DNA of 64,000 bases from Owenweeksia sp. (lineage in GTDB: Bacteria > Bacteroidota > Bacteroidia > Flavobacteriales > Schleiferiaceae), in assembly GCA_002695025.1 (NCBI GenBank), contig NZNV01000019.1, forward strand, positions 62,001-126,000, given 5' to 3'. Shown one piece after another: positions 17,840 to 27,544 of this stretch. The notes below the pieces were generated by a model, which worked only from the letters and a program-made list of their open reading frames with translations, was not told the origin of the DNA and did not search any database. The position numbers were made by a program, and so were the translations under genes. The stretch's first letter is position 1; every line of letters starts with the position of its first letter.

Positions 17840-18570
17840 CACCATTTCCTGCTTTGGATGACCAGGCGTGTAGCCAGGGCAAAAATTACTATCAAACCGA
17901 GAAAATACAGTACATCGCGACTATCGATAACACCACGGCTCATGGAGGTATAGTGTTCACTGATCCCCAGGCTGATGATCAATAGCTCCATGCTATGGAA
18001 TGATCCTAAAGCCGCTATCTGGTCAAAGCCGAAATAGAAGAAAAAGCACAGGAACATAGCTATGAGGAAGGCAATGATCTGGTTATCGGTAAGTGAGGAA
18101 GAGAATACACCAATGGCCACGTAGCTAGACCCCAGGAACAGCAGACCGATGTACGACCCGAAGGTACCCCCGCTATCTATATTACCCACCGGATTTCCCA
18201 ACTGGTATACGCTGAAATAGTATATGAGGGTAGGTAATAACGAAAAAAGCACCAGTATAAAACCAGCTGAGAACTTAGACCATACAATACTCATGTCGGT
18301 AAGTGGCTTGGTAAGCAACAGTTCCATGGTACCGGCCCTTTTCTCATCGGCAAACATGCGCATGGTAATAGCGGGTATTAAAAACATAAAAACCCAGGGA
18401 GATATCAGGAACAAACTATCGATACTGGAATACCCTCCTTCAATAAGGTTGAAATTACCTGGGATCAGCCACAGAAAAACACTGTTGATGACCAAGTAAA
18501 CTACAATGACCAGGTAACCCGTTACCGAGTTTAAAAAGCTCCTGATCTCTTTAAGCATTAATGCCCTCAT
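17839..18570 (-). CDS. gldF: gliding motility-associated ABC transporter permease GldF
   Basis: A 243-residue ABC-2 type permease with about six membrane helices. LKEIRSFLNSVTGYLVIVVY at the start and MRMFADEKRAGTMELLLTKP in the first cytoplasmic loop are the family marks. It is followed by gldG with overlapping stop and start, and preceded by a monooxygenase-fold gene six bases away. The partner ATPase GldA is encoded elsewhere, as in other Bacteroidota. Confidence 0.93.
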   Translation of the reverse strand: MRALMLKEIRSFLNSVTGYLVIVVYLVINSVFLWLIPGNFNLIEGGYSSIDSLFLISPWVFMFLIPAITMRMFADEKRAGTMELLLTKPLTDMSIVWSKFSAGFILVLFSLLPTLIYYFSVYQLGNPVGNIDSGGTFGSYIGLLFLGSSYVAIGVFSSSLTDNQIIAFLIAMFLCFFFYFGFDQIAALGSFHSMELLIISLGISEHYTSMSRGVIDSRDVLYFLGLIVIFALATRLVIQSRKW

Positions 18571-18576
18571 ACTCTT

Positions 18577-18870
18577 TTAAAGCGTTACTCTGTTTTCGAG
18601 GCTCCACGCCTCGGGTTTAGCTGCAAAAAAGGTTTTGGTAAGTTGCCAAACTCCGCGAAAGAGTTCGGACTGGCGGTAATTCTCAAGGTCCGTTTCCTGC
18701 TCCCACCAACTGTAGGTGAAGTAAACGTTACCCTTGCCTTTTTCTTGTAAAAGCTCCAGGCGATTACAGCCGGGAAAGCTGCGAATAGCGGCTTTATTCT
18801 TTTCAAAATTAGCTAGAAAGGCTTCCACACTTTCTGGCTGAAAAGTCATTTTAACAATACGTATGATCAT
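18577..18870 (-). CDS. antibiotic biosynthesis monooxygenase-fold small protein
   Basis: A 97-residue dimeric alpha/beta-barrel protein. IIRIVKMTFQPESVEAFLANF, then PGCNRLELLQEKGKGNVYFTY and WWEQETDLENYRQSELF follow the ABM pattern seen in YgiN-like and heme-degrading proteins. Residues that would mark a heme oxygenase (IsdG type) are not evident, so the substrate is unknown. Its ATG overlaps the SAM hydroxide adenosyltransferase stop by four bases, and gldF starts six bases later, so it belongs to this operon. The family is often found beside gldF in the phylum. Confidence 0.82.
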   Translation of the reverse strand: MIIRIVKMTFQPESVEAFLANFEKNKAAIRSFPGCNRLELLQEKGKGNVYFTYSWWEQETDLENYRQSELFRGVWQLTKTFFAAKPEAWSLENRVTL

Positions 18871-19661
18871 TTAAACGTAACCGTAATTGTATCCTGAACA
18901 TCAACCCCCAGGAGGGTATTTGCCCCGTTAAAAAATTTTCCACGCGCCTCACTTACGGCAATTTCCAGGAGGTTCTGCGAATTGAACAAGGCTATAACAT
19001 TGCCTTTGGAGGAAGGGTAGTAACTCTCCTGTATCTTCCGCAATATGTACCGCCTGGGCAGTATAATTTCAAAAGGCCGCTCCTTACCCACCTCGTGGAA
19101 GGTTTTCCGCGAAATGTTGGTAATCAGGTTGCCAAAGTTATCTACATAAAGTACGCTACCCAAAATTAATGACCCTTCATTGGGAATTCGTGGCCTCATA
19201 AGCACACTTTCCTTGTAATCCTTTACCTCCCGACCCAGCAAACCCAGGGAACCACCGCGTGCCAGATGGCCGGCTGCCCTGGCCAGCACATCCCTTGCGG
19301 GGAAAAGGCTGGTATCCCGGTTAAGATTGATCTCTACCACCATCCCAATTTTGATCTCGGGATTGATCATGCTCAGCAGCCCGTTATCAGCCGTAAGGAA
19401 AAAATGCCTGTCGATCTCCGCAGCCAGCAAACGCTTGTTCTCGGTAATCTCCTGCACGGCCACCAGGTGAACGGTGCCTTCGGGAAATGACTCGTAACAA
19501 TTCCTCAGAATAAAGGATGCTTCATAGAAATTACCAGGCTGTATGGAATGGGATATATCCACCAGGTTCACATCCTGCAATTCACTAATTATCACACCTT
19601 TTACCGCAGCCAGGTAATGATCAGTAAGACCATAATCAGATGTGAGTGTAATAACGGGCAA
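18867..19661 (-). CDS. S-adenosyl-L-methionine hydroxide adenosyltransferase (DUF62 family)
   Basis: A 264-residue enzyme of the SAM fluorinase/chlorinase/hydroxide adenosyltransferase family, which hydrolyses SAM to adenosine and methionine in members lacking halogenase residues. MPVITLTSDYGLTDHYLAAVKG with Asp in TSDYG, ISHSIQPGNFYEASFIL and VDNFGNLITNI are the conserved blocks. The start codon must be TTG: upstream in frame there is a TAA only five codons away and no ATG. The neighbouring phoH gene, transcribed away from it, also uses TTG. It heads the operon with the monooxygenase-fold gene and gldF. Confidence 0.88.
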   Translation of the reverse strand: MPVITLTSDYGLTDHYLAAVKGVIISELQDVNLVDISHSIQPGNFYEASFILRNCYESFPEGTVHLVAVQEITENKRLLAAEIDRHFFLTADNGLLSMINPEIKIGMVVEINLNRDTSLFPARDVLARAAGHLARGGSLGLLGREVKDYKESVLMRPRIPNEGSLILGSVLYVDNFGNLITNISRKTFHEVGKERPFEIILPRRYILRKIQESYYPSSKGNVIALFNSQNLLEIAVSEARGKFFNGANTLLGVDVQDTITVTFK

Positions 19662-19785
19662 TTTCTCTGAATTTTAGGTGTCCAAAAGCAACTTAAAGTA
19701 GGTTCAAATTCGTTACTTTGCCGTCAAAAGTAATCATTATTTAAGGCCGCTAACAGAGTACCAATCAATAGTTATTTACTAAAGT

Positions 19786-20784
19786 TTGATCGAAAAAAAC
19801 ATCCAGATTGAAAATGCCGACCCTCGTGATGTGTACGGCAGCAACAATACCTACTTAAACATTATACAATCATACTTTCCGGAATTAAAGATCACCGCCC
19901 GGGGGCACACTCTGAAGGTAAACGGGGAACCCACGCAGATAACCGCTTTTGAAGAAAAAATAGAAGAGATACTGAACCATCTTCATCGCTTTAATTCACT
20001 CACCAGCAACCAGTTGGAAAGGATCATGAAAGACGAAATGGACAGGGGACCTCAATCCGAAAAGGATTCCGACATCATTATGTTCGGAACCCACGGACAG
20101 GCCATAAAAGCACGTACGCAGAACCAGCGAAAAATGGTACAGGCCATTGATGAGAGCGATATGGTTTTCGCCATTGGTCCGGCCGGAACCGGAAAAACCT
20201 ATACGGCTGTAGCCCTGGCAGTAAGAGCCCTTAAGAACAAAGAAGTACGCTCTATCATCCTCACACGTCCGGCTGTAGAAGCAGGGGAAAACCTGGGATT
20301 TTTACCCGGTGACCTCAAGGAAAAACTGGACCCTTATCTGCAGCCCTTGTACGATGCCCTGCGGGATATGATACCACCGGAAAAACTGAACTTTTACCTG
20401 GAAAGCGGAACTATCCAGATAGCCCCCCTCGCTTTTATGCGTGGACGCACCCTAGACCGTGCCTTTGTGATACTGGACGAAGCGCAGAACACCACGCACA
20501 GCCAGATGAAGATGTTCCTCACCCGGATGGGTTCCGATGCCAAGTTCATTATTACCGGTGATGCCAGCCAGATTGACCTGCCCCGAAAACAAAGATCAGG
20601 CCTGGTGGAGGCCATGCGTATACTGGACAAGATCAAGGGTATTTCCTTTGTACGCCTGAACCAGCAGGATGTGATACGCCACCGCCTGGTAAAGAATATT
20701 ATCAACGCCTACGAAGTAGAAGAAAACAAATCCGAACCCTCCAAAACAAAGAGCAAAGCTGATGAAAGCACTGCAGGAAACTAA
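19786..20784 (+). CDS. phoH: PhoH family ATPase
   Basis: A 332-residue cytosolic P-loop protein, PhoH/PhoL type. Walker A GPAGTGKT lies at residues 131-138, followed by [19 protein letters not shown], Walker [10 protein letters not shown] and [11 protein letters not shown]. PhoH proteins are linked to RNA metabolism (a PhoH-like domain occurs with YbeY and with PIN-domain RNases), but the activity of the stand-alone form is not firmly known. Translation has to start at TTG 19786: a TAA lies two codons upstream and the next in-frame ATG is about 80 residues in. A weak promoter-like TTACTTTG is 70 bases upstream. The 3' end overlaps purC by 23 bases. Confidence 0.93.
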   Translation: MIEKNIQIENADPRDVYGSNNTYLNIIQSYFPELKITARGHTLKVNGEPTQITAFEEKIEEILNHLHRFNSLTSNQLERIMKDEMDRGPQSEKDSDIIMFGTHGQAIKARTQNQRKMVQAIDESDMVFAIGPAGTGKTYTAVALAVRALKNKEVRSIILTRPAVEAGENLGFLPGDLKEKLDPYLQPLYDALRDMIPPEKLNFYLESGTIQIAPLAFMRGRTLDRAFVILDEAQNTTHSQMKMFLTRMGSDAKFIITGDASQIDLPRKQRSGLVEAMRILDKIKGISFVRLNQQDVIRHRLVKNIINAYEVEENKSEPSKTKSKADESTAGN

Positions 20785-21715
20785 TTTTAAGCTCAATGGA
20801 CAAACCGGTTTCTACCGTGGCAAGGTCCGCGATGTGTATACCATTAACCATGACCTACTGGTAATGGTAGCCAGTGACCGCATATCTGCCTTTGACGTGG
20901 TATTACCCAAAGGAATCCCATTTAAAGGACAAGTACTGAACCAGATAGCAGTTAAATTCCTGGACCTTACCCGCGATATTGTTCCCAACTGGAAAGTAGA
21001 ATCCCCGGACCCGATGGTGAGTATCGGTACCAAAGCCACACCTTTTAAGGTAGAAATGGTAATCCGTGGATACCTGGCCGGGCATGCGTGGCGCACCTAC
21101 CGCTCAGGTGAAAGAATGCTTTGCGGGGTGGCTTTGCCCGAAGGACTGAAAGAGAATGATAAACTGCCCGAACCTATCATAACCCCCACCACCAAGGCAG
21201 ACCAGGGTACTCATGATGAAGATATCAGCCGGGAGTCCATCCTGGAACAAGGCATTGTAAGCGAAAAAGATTACCTGCAACTGGAAAAATATACGCACGC
21301 CTTATTTGCACGCGGGCAGGAATTTGCCAATAAGCAAGGGCTTATCCTAGTGGATACCAAATATGAGTTCGGGAAAAATAAAAAGGGTGAGATCATACTT
21401 ATTGATGAGATACACACCCCGGACAGCAGCCGTTATTTTTATCTGGATGGTTACGAGGAACGTCAACAAAATGGTGAAGAACAAAAGCAGCTTTCCAAGG
21501 AATTTGTGCGCCAATGGCTGATCGAAAATGGTTTTCAAGGTAAAGACGGTCAACAGGTTCCTGAAATGACAGAAGCTTTTGTGAACAGTGTAAGCGATCG
21601 CTACGTTGAACTCTTCGAAAAAATTACCGGTGAAACTTTTCAAAAGGCTTCTACCCATAACTTGCAGGAGCGTATCCGGCAGAATATTGAAAACGCTTTA
21701 AACCATTTAGTATGA
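20762..21715 (+). CDS. purC: phosphoribosylaminoimidazolesuccinocarboxamide synthase
   Basis: SAICAR synthetase of purine biosynthesis: joins aspartate to CAIR with ATP. The 317-residue protein has [13 protein letters not shown], the [14 protein letters not shown] signature, [31 protein letters not shown] and [13 protein letters not shown]. This is the longer type found in Bacteroidota. It overlaps phoH by 23 bases and the downstream barrel gene by four, forming a phoH-purC-barrel operon. Confidence 0.97.
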   Translation: MKALQETNFKLNGQTGFYRGKVRDVYTINHDLLVMVASDRISAFDVVLPKGIPFKGQVLNQIAVKFLDLTRDIVPNWKVESPDPMVSIGTKATPFKVEMVIRGYLAGHAWRTYRSGERMLCGVALPEGLKENDKLPEPIITPTTKADQGTHDEDISRESILEQGIVSEKDYLQLEKYTHALFARGQEFANKQGLILVDTKYEFGKNKKGEIILIDEIHTPDSSRYFYLDGYEERQQNGEEQKQLSKEFVRQWLIENGFQGKDGQQVPEMTEAFVNSVSDRYVELFEKITGETFQKASTHNLQERIRQNIENALNHLV

Positions 21716-22326
21716 AAAAGATTGTTTTAGGAACTTTTTTACTGCTGGCAGCCTTTCAACTGGATGCCCAGATATTGGAATTCGGTCTGCGCGGTGGCGC
21801 TAACCTACAGGGAGTTAACGTAAAGGAGTTTGACGGAGACCAAACCGTTGAAGATGTAAAGAGTGGAGACCGTAAAGTAGGCTTCCACGCAGGAGCTTAC
21901 GGACGTATTAAACTCACCACCTTCTTTATTCAGCCCGAATTGTTATATACCAACGTCAGTGGTGAAGTGGAAACCCAAAACGCTGACGGTTCTTCTAAAA
22001 CCCTGGACCTGAACTTCAGCCGCCTGGACGTTCCGATTATCCTGGGTGTAGCCCTGGGGCCGGTACGCTTAGGTGTAGGCCCTGTAGCCACCTTCGCTAT
22101 CAGCAAACCTGGAGACGCCTTTGACCGTAGTTTTAACGAAGCCAGTTTCGGCTTCCAGGCTGGTGTTGGTGTGGACCTGGGAAAATTAAGTGTGGATGTG
22201 CGTTATGAAGGCCCCTTCAGCTCTACGGCTGAATCCGTTACCATTGGAGGCACTACTTATACTACAGACACCCGGATCAACCAGATCATGCTGGGTGTTG
22301 GCCTTGCACTGTTTGAAAGCAATTAA
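21712..22326 (+). CDS. porin-family outer-membrane beta-barrel protein (PorT-like fold)
   Basis: A 204-residue secreted barrel. The signal peptide [20 protein letters not shown] is followed by [13 protein letters not shown], the start typical of the OMP_b-brl_2 / PorT-like family, and alternating strands to the end. [16 protein letters not shown] and [21 protein letters not shown] are further typical segments. It overlaps purC by four bases (ATGA), which couples it to a purine gene; the pairing looks like operon convenience rather than shared function. A hairpin terminator follows. Confidence 0.75.
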   Translation: MKKIVLGTFLLLAAFQLDAQILEFGLRGGANLQGVNVKEFDGDQTVEDVKSGDRKVGFHAGAYGRIKLTTFFIQPELLYTNVSGEVETQNADGSSKTLDLNFSRLDVPIILGVALGPVRLGVGPVATFAISKPGDAFDRSFNEASFGFQAGVGVDLGKLSVDVRYEGPFSSTAESVTIGGTTYTTDTRINQIMLGVGLALFESN

Positions 22327-22352
22327 GATTGAAAAAATTGAATGGATCTACG

Positions 22353-22381
22353 AAAAGCCCTGGCGTTGTCAGGGCTTTTTT
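22353..22381 (+). terminator. rho-independent terminator of the phoH-purC-barrel operon
   Basis: Ten-base perfect stem AAAAGCCCTG / CAGGGCTTTT with a seven-base loop and a T run. The stop codon of the convergent exonuclease gene (22369-22371) lies at the loop/stem edge, so the two transcripts overlap here. Confidence 0.9.
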
Positions 22382-23622
22382 ATTTCCGTGAACTCACCAC
22401 TGAGAATTCCCAATTTAAGCAATTCCGTGTATTCTTCCCGGGCCTGCACGGGCACCAGGGATTTTTGTAGTTTATCTTTATGACTGATCTGATCGTTGAG
22501 GGAGTAGAAAAAATACCCCACCAGTTTTCCTCCTTCTACCACCAGTGCGGTCTTTTCTTTACCTGACCTGCCCCGCGCACTGTAAATAGCCTCTTCGGGA
22601 AAATCCACAAGACTCTCGAGACGTCCAGCCTTTTCATCCTTACCTCCACTTTTACGGAACATCCGTATGGCACGCAGGGCTATGCGGAAGTTCTCTGCCT
22701 TGAGCAAGGGGCGATTACGCTCACCCTCCCCCAGGGGTTTAACCGTCATTTGGGGTTTGGAAGAACGCTTATCCATATACACTCCGAAGTCTAAGCTAAG
22801 TGGCAGATCATTATTGAAGACCGGTTTAACACGCTCCATCTCCTCCTCCTTCTTCACCTTGGCAATAAGCCAGTTGCCGGTAGCCTCCGTGGTAACGGAA
22901 TGCACCTCATCCCTCAGCTTTTCAGCTTCGCTGCTGTCCGTCATAAAGAGGCTGTTCAGCGAGTTTTTGATATTATCCGAGGTCCCGATATACAGTATTT
23001 TTCCCTGGGGATTATGAAGGTAGTAAAGCCCTTTATTGAACTTTACGGAGCGCTTAAGATCATTGATCTTATCCTTCAGTGCATCGTTTTCCTGGATGCT
23101 TTGCCCCAGTATGCTGATATCCTTCTCCTTGTCTTTTTCCTGGAGTATCTGTAAAAGTTCCAGGGTAGCCCTGGCATCACCTTCGGCCCGGTGTTTCTGA
23201 GTACGGTAAATGCCTAGTTCATCGCAAATACGATCCAACCCATAGGCCGGCAAACCCGGGATAAGCTTTTCAGCCAGTTCAATAGTATCCAGGGTTTTCA
23301 TCTCAAAAGGATAACCGAGCCGGGCAAACTCCTGGCGTAGCATGCGATAGTCAAAATCTACATTATGCCCCACCAGAACGGAGTCTCTGGTAAGCTCTAC
23401 AATGCGCTTTGCAATCTCCTGGAAACGCGGTGCACGCAGCAGCATTTTCGGTGTAATACCGGTAATTTTAGACACGTACTGCTGAACTTCACGGTGGGGA
23501 TGCACCAGACTTATAAGCTGATCCACGATCTCCGAACCGTCATAACGAAAAAGGGCAATCTCCATAATGGCTTCCTTACCAAAAGGGCCACCGGTTGATT
23601 CTATATCCAATACACAATACAC
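22369..23622 (-). CDS. DnaQ-type 3'-5' exonuclease fused to a degenerate GIY-YIG domain
   Basis: A 417-residue protein. Residues 1-170 are a DEDDh exonuclease: VLDIESTGG (first Asp and Glu), GHNVDFDYRMLRQEF, and HRAEGDARATLEL (His and last Asp). A GIY-YIG domain follows near residues 200-280 with GLYYLHNPQGKILYIGTSDN, as in Cho/UvrC, but the catalytic Arg expected after YIG is missing (NIKNSLNSLF). The C-terminal third is unassigned. Start: I chose GTG at 23622, giving MYCVLDIEST as in relatives; an ATG at 23679 would add 19 unlikely residues. A repair role is inference. Confidence 0.8.
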   Translation of the reverse strand: MYCVLDIESTGGPFGKEAIMEIALFRYDGSEIVDQLISLVHPHREVQQYVSKITGITPKMLLRAPRFQEIAKRIVELTRDSVLVGHNVDFDYRMLRQEFARLGYPFEMKTLDTIELAEKLIPGLPAYGLDRICDELGIYRTQKHRAEGDARATLELLQILQEKDKEKDISILGQSIQENDALKDKINDLKRSVKFNKGLYYLHNPQGKILYIGTSDNIKNSLNSLFMTDSSEAEKLRDEVHSVTTEATGNWLIAKVKKEEEMERVKPVFNNDLPLSLDFGVYMDKRSSKPQMTVKPLGEGERNRPLLKAENFRIALRAIRMFRKSGGKDEKAGRLESLVDFPEEAIYSARGRSGKEKTALVVEGGKLVGYFFYSLNDQISHKDKLQKSLVPVQAREEYTELLKLGILSGEFTEIKKP

Positions 23623-23732
23623 AGCCGCGAAGATACATACAAGCTCAGTAGTGCAAAGCTTAACTGAAACCCTTTGCAAGTTTTTTGTTTAGATGAAGTC
23701 CGGTATATGTATTTTGCCAGGCTATAGAATAT

Positions 23733-26210
23733 ATGAAACACCGTTTCCTGATCTTCATCCTTCTCCTGCAGGGCCTTTGGGCCGGTAAGTTATATGCCCA
23801 GGTATTTAACCTGGAAGGAAATGTGGTGGATACCAAAGGAAACGGGATAAGCGGTGCTTACCTGATATTTGAGGAAACCGGGGAACTTATGCTTTCCGGG
23901 GACAGCGGCCGCTTTAACCTCAAACTGGAAAACCCGGTTCACCACCTGTTGATCAAGAAACCGGGTTACGCTTCCCGGAAACTTTATTTTCCATATCATT
24001 ATGACGAGCCTATCCAGGTAAGCCTGGAACGGGTAGACACTACTATTCCCTTTGATGCTGAACGCATAGTACGGCTGGCTGCGGCTCACCGGGAATACAA
24101 TGAGAACAATTTTGTGTGCTATGAAGCACTGGCCTACAAAAAGAATGTGGCACGCTTCCGGAATATTCCCTTTGAGATATGGAAGATCTCCGGCACCATA
24201 ATCCCCTCCCATCTGGACTCCGGGATTGTTTTTGTAAGCGAAAAAACAGCCGACTTCAGCTACCAGGATGCCAACCATTTTGACGAAAAAGTGCATTCCT
24301 ACCAAACTGCCGGGCGCTTTTCCATACCCGGATGGCACTACCTGCCGGACTTGGATATTTCCTTATACCACCCTAAGATATTCCTGAAAAACATCAGTAC
24401 GGTAGCCTACAACTCTCCCCTTTCACCCCGCAGTGATCAACATTATCGTTTTTTTCCGGCCGGGCAGTATTACGAAGGTCCCTATACGGTTTACCGCATC
24501 CGGGTAGAGCCCAACAAAAAATACTCCCCCAATTTTTCTGGTTTTGTAGAGATCTACGGTGACAGCTCCTACTCCCTGGCTTCATCCTCCCTTAAACTTA
24601 TGAATCACAATATGCTGGAAGTGGTGGACAGTGTGGATTTTGAGCAGGTTTATTATTACACCGACAGTGGTTATCACCAGGCTATTCAGAAGCAACAATA
24701 CTATATGTACCTGCTTGGTTTTGATGGCAGTTATACCACTTATACCTTTTTTAAGAACCACCATTACTTTAATCCTGATAGCACCGATAACCATTATGAT
24801 GCACAGGTGGTAAGCCTGGCCGATTCCAATATCATCCGTGGAGAAGCCTGGAAAAAACTAAGGCCTTTTAAGCTCTCCCTTTCCGAGCTTCGTGTACTGC
24901 GCGAAGAATCTCATCCGAACCGCTGGATATTCCAGGAACAAACTGAAGTGGATCCCTTGTTTGAGGAGAGGCCGTTTGCATGGTATGATCTGTTTGCTGC
25001 CGGTTATGATTTTGACAGTTCTGCTTTCACCACCAAAGTATCACCCATTTGGTATGGTCTGGGCTACAATACCGTAGAAGGACCTTATATCCGTTACAAC
25101 CTGGAACACACTCGTTATTACCCCAACTCCGAGTTGTACCTGCGTCCCAATATACGTTACGGGTTTTCCAGTAAGAAACTGTATTATGATTTGAAAGTCA
25201 GTTATCTTTTTGATCTGCACCGGCCTAAAAAGATCGGGGTACAGGCGGGGCATGCTATCAGCCAGTTCAATAGTGATCAGCCGATACTACCTATAATCAA
25301 TAGTTTGTACTCGTTGATCCTGAGCCGTAATTATATGAAGCTATACGGACAGGACTTTGTGAAAATTACCTATGATTTTGAACCGTGGAACGGTCTGGAA
25401 GCTGGTATAAAAGCAGAATACGCCTACCGGTTCCCGCTTTACAATAGCACGGACTTCAGAATTATTGGCAACCCGTATGCCTTTACGCCCAACAACCCCG
25501 ACTTTCCCCCGGTGATCACCCACGATGGCTTTAAAGAACACCGGGCTATAAGCCTGCAATTGTCACTGGTGTACCAGTTTAACCAACTGTATAAAATGAT
25601 TAATGGGCGCAAGGTGAACCTTTCCTCCACCGATCCCAAGATCTATTTGAACTATTACAAAGGGGTACCCACGGAGTTTTCACAAACCAATTTCGACCAT
25701 ATAAACGCGGGAATTTCACTACAGCGGCACTTTGGCCACGTAGGCTTATCCAAAATGGATATCAACGGAGGGCACTTTTTAAACAGCGCTTACGTTCCCT
25801 TTGTGGATTTCCGTCATTTTAACGGAGTACAGACTTTCTTCCTGCAACCGGCCCCAAGGCGCACCAATAGCATCCGCCAGTTCAGTACGCTGCCTTATTA
25901 TGACTTTTCAACCAACGACTTTTATTTTGAGCTGCATTTTGAACATGATTTTTCGGGCTTACTGTTAGGTGAAGCGCCATTTTTAGCGCCCTTAAAACTG
26001 CATGCATTTATCGGGGTAAACTACCTCAACACCCCCGGAAGCGATCACTTTACCGAGTTGTTTATAGGGGTGGACAACATTCTTAACGTTATTCGTCTTG
26101 AGTTTGCAGGAGGATTCGATAACTTCCTGAATTTCAAACCCTCCATCCGTATAGGCGTAGATTTTGACTACCGCTATTACCTGGATCACCGAAAAAAAAT
26201 GCCGCAGTAG
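23733..26210 (+). CDS. DUF5686 outer-membrane protein with carboxypeptidase-regulatory-like N-terminus
   Basis: An 825-residue envelope protein. A signal peptide (...GKLYAQ) precedes a CarboxypepD_reg-like beta-sandwich (residues about 24-105: VFNLEGNVVDTKGNGISGAY, FEETGELMLSGDSGRFNL), then the DUF5686 region beginning ERIVRLAAAHREYNENN and a C-terminal half rich in aromatic strands (TVEGPYIRYNLEH, YGFSSKKLYYDLKVSYLF) ending with FDYRYYLDH, which reads as a large barrel. Such proteins share the N-terminal plug-like domain of TonB receptors but have no TonB box that I can see. The function is unknown. It starts 110 bases from the divergent exonuclease gene. Confidence 0.78.
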   Translation: MKHRFLIFILLLQGLWAGKLYAQVFNLEGNVVDTKGNGISGAYLIFEETGELMLSGDSGRFNLKLENPVHHLLIKKPGYASRKLYFPYHYDEPIQVSLERVDTTIPFDAERIVRLAAAHREYNENNFVCYEALAYKKNVARFRNIPFEIWKISGTIIPSHLDSGIVFVSEKTADFSYQDANHFDEKVHSYQTAGRFSIPGWHYLPDLDISLYHPKIFLKNISTVAYNSPLSPRSDQHYRFFPAGQYYEGPYTVYRIRVEPNKKYSPNFSGFVEIYGDSSYSLASSSLKLMNHNMLEVVDSVDFEQVYYYTDSGYHQAIQKQQYYMYLLGFDGSYTTYTFFKNHHYFNPDSTDNHYDAQVVSLADSNIIRGEAWKKLRPFKLSLSELRVLREESHPNRWIFQEQTEVDPLFEERPFAWYDLFAAGYDFDSSAFTTKVSPIWYGLGYNTVEGPYIRYNLEHTRYYPNSELYLRPNIRYGFSSKKLYYDLKVSYLFDLHRPKKIGVQAGHAISQFNSDQPILPIINSLYSLILSRNYMKLYGQDFVKITYDFEPWNGLEAGIKAEYAYRFPLYNSTDFRIIGNPYAFTPNNPDFPPVITHDGFKEHRAISLQLSLVYQFNQLYKMINGRKVNLSSTDPKIYLNYYKGVPTEFSQTNFDHINAGISLQRHFGHVGLSKMDINGGHFLNSAYVPFVDFRHFNGVQTFFLQPAPRRTNSIRQFSTLPYYDFSTNDFYFELHFEHDFSGLLLGEAPFLAPLKLHAFIGVNYLNTPGSDHFTELFIGVDNILNVIRLEFAGGFDNFLNFKPSIRIGVDFDYRYYLDHRKKMPQ

Positions 26211-26261
26211 ACCCAACCGCAAAGTATCCGTGAGCGTGTAGTATTTCAAATTCCTAACCTT

Positions 26262-26756
26262 ATGAAAACGTTGCTATACCTCTCCATTCCTATCCTGATG
26301 TCAGGATGCGGCAAGTACACCGAAGAATATGAACCCTACTCGGAATATCAACCCGTTTTGATGCATCGGAGTGAACTGGAAAAATCCATTTCCTTCATAG
26401 ATCCACAACCCCTGGTGAACTCCGGGAAGATCTATATTAAGGATCATTTGCTGTTCATCAATGAGTTGTTCCGAGGCGTTCATGTTTACGACAATTCCGA
26501 TCCTGCCAATCCGATTGCCCTGGGCTTTATCACACTCCCCGGAAACGTGGATATTTCGGTTGACGGTGATATTGTGTACGCAGACAATGCGGTAGACCTG
26601 GTGGCCTTTACTTTTGATGGCAACGGCATACAGGTCTTAGACCGTAACCGTGATGTATTCCCGGAACTTTCGCCCCCAGACTTATCCGGATACATACCTT
26701 TTGAATTCACCAAAGAAGAGCGTCCGGAAAATACCGTGATCGTGCGCTGGGAATAG
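26262..26756 (+). CDS. LVIVD-repeat lipoprotein
   Basis: A 164-residue predicted lipoprotein: MSGC lipobox with the Cys at residue 16, then GKYTEEYEPYSEY. The mature part has SGKIYIKDHLLFINELFRGV and HVYDNSDPANPIALGFI, the beta-propeller-like LVIVD pattern 'xVxDxSdPanPxxxg'. It is short for a full propeller and may be a partial blade set. It is followed 44 bases later by a second, larger LVIVD lipoprotein gene, so the two appear to be one transcription unit. Confidence 0.68.
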   Translation: MKTLLYLSIPILMSGCGKYTEEYEPYSEYQPVLMHRSELEKSISFIDPQPLVNSGKIYIKDHLLFINELFRGVHVYDNSDPANPIALGFITLPGNVDISVDGDIVYADNAVDLVAFTFDGNGIQVLDRNRDVFPELSPPDLSGYIPFEFTKEERPENTVIVRWE

Positions 26757-26800
26757 GCACTGCTGTTTAAAATATTGTTGCACTAATACCTGAATTATCT

Positions 26801-27544
26801 ATGAAAAGATACCTGTATCTTATCGTGGGCTGGATGGCCCTGCTCTCCTCCTGCGAAAAAGAAGGAGCTTCCGGCTCTGACACCGCAAGTAATGGCCCCG
26901 GAAAAGGCGGCAGCCTGGCGCGTTTTGCCATTGTAAAAGACCATCTCTACTCGGTGGACGGAAGCCAACTGAAAGTTTTTGATATTTCCAATCGTTCCAA
27001 CCCCATTTACCTCAGCAATCACCAGCTCAACGTACAGGTAGAAACCATCTTTCCGCGTGACAGCGCCACCATTTTTATTGGAACTACCCAGGGTATGTAC
27101 ATTTATGATGTATCCAATGCCCCTAGCATCAAACTGCTAAGCCGTTACGAGCATATTGTGAGTTGTGACCCGGTAGTGGCCAATGAAAATTACGCCTATG
27201 TAACTCTTCACTCTGATGTGAACAGCAACCGCTGCTTCCGGAATGTAAACCAACTGGATATCATTGACATCCGCCAATTAAAAGACCCTTCCCTGGTCAC
27301 CTCTTTCCCCATGATAAAACCGTTGGGACTGGGATTGTATGGCGATACGCTACTGGTTTGTGACAATGGAGTAAAAGTGCTGGACGTATCAGACCCCAAT
27401 AAGATCAAGCTGCTGAACGCTATTGAAGACATCCCTGCCCGGGATATTATTCCCAATGGAGATGTAATGATCATTGCCACCACTGACGGCCTGAAACAGT
27501 ACCGTTACCGCAATAAGACCCTAACCTTTTTAAGTGAACTCTGA
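26801..27544 (+). CDS. LVIVD-repeat lipoprotein, larger paralogue
   Basis: A 247-residue lipoprotein with lipobox LSSC (Cys 18) followed by EKEG. Repeated blades are clear: LKVFDISNRSNPIYLSNHQL, MYIYDVSNAPSIKLLSRY, LDIIDIRQLKDPSLVTSF and VKVLDVSDPNKIKLLNAI. These form a small beta-propeller, probably on the periplasmic or surface side of the outer membrane. The stop codon shares a base with the ATG of the next gene (TGATG). The role is unknown; propellers of this type usually mediate binding. Confidence 0.75.
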   Translation: MKRYLYLIVGWMALLSSCEKEGASGSDTASNGPGKGGSLARFAIVKDHLYSVDGSQLKVFDISNRSNPIYLSNHQLNVQVETIFPRDSATIFIGTTQGMYIYDVSNAPSIKLLSRYEHIVSCDPVVANENYAYVTLHSDVNSNRCFRNVNQLDIIDIRQLKDPSLVTSFPMIKPLGLGLYGDTLLVCDNGVKVLDVSDPNKIKLLNAIEDIPARDIIPNGDVMIIATTDGLKQYRYRNKTLTFLSEL

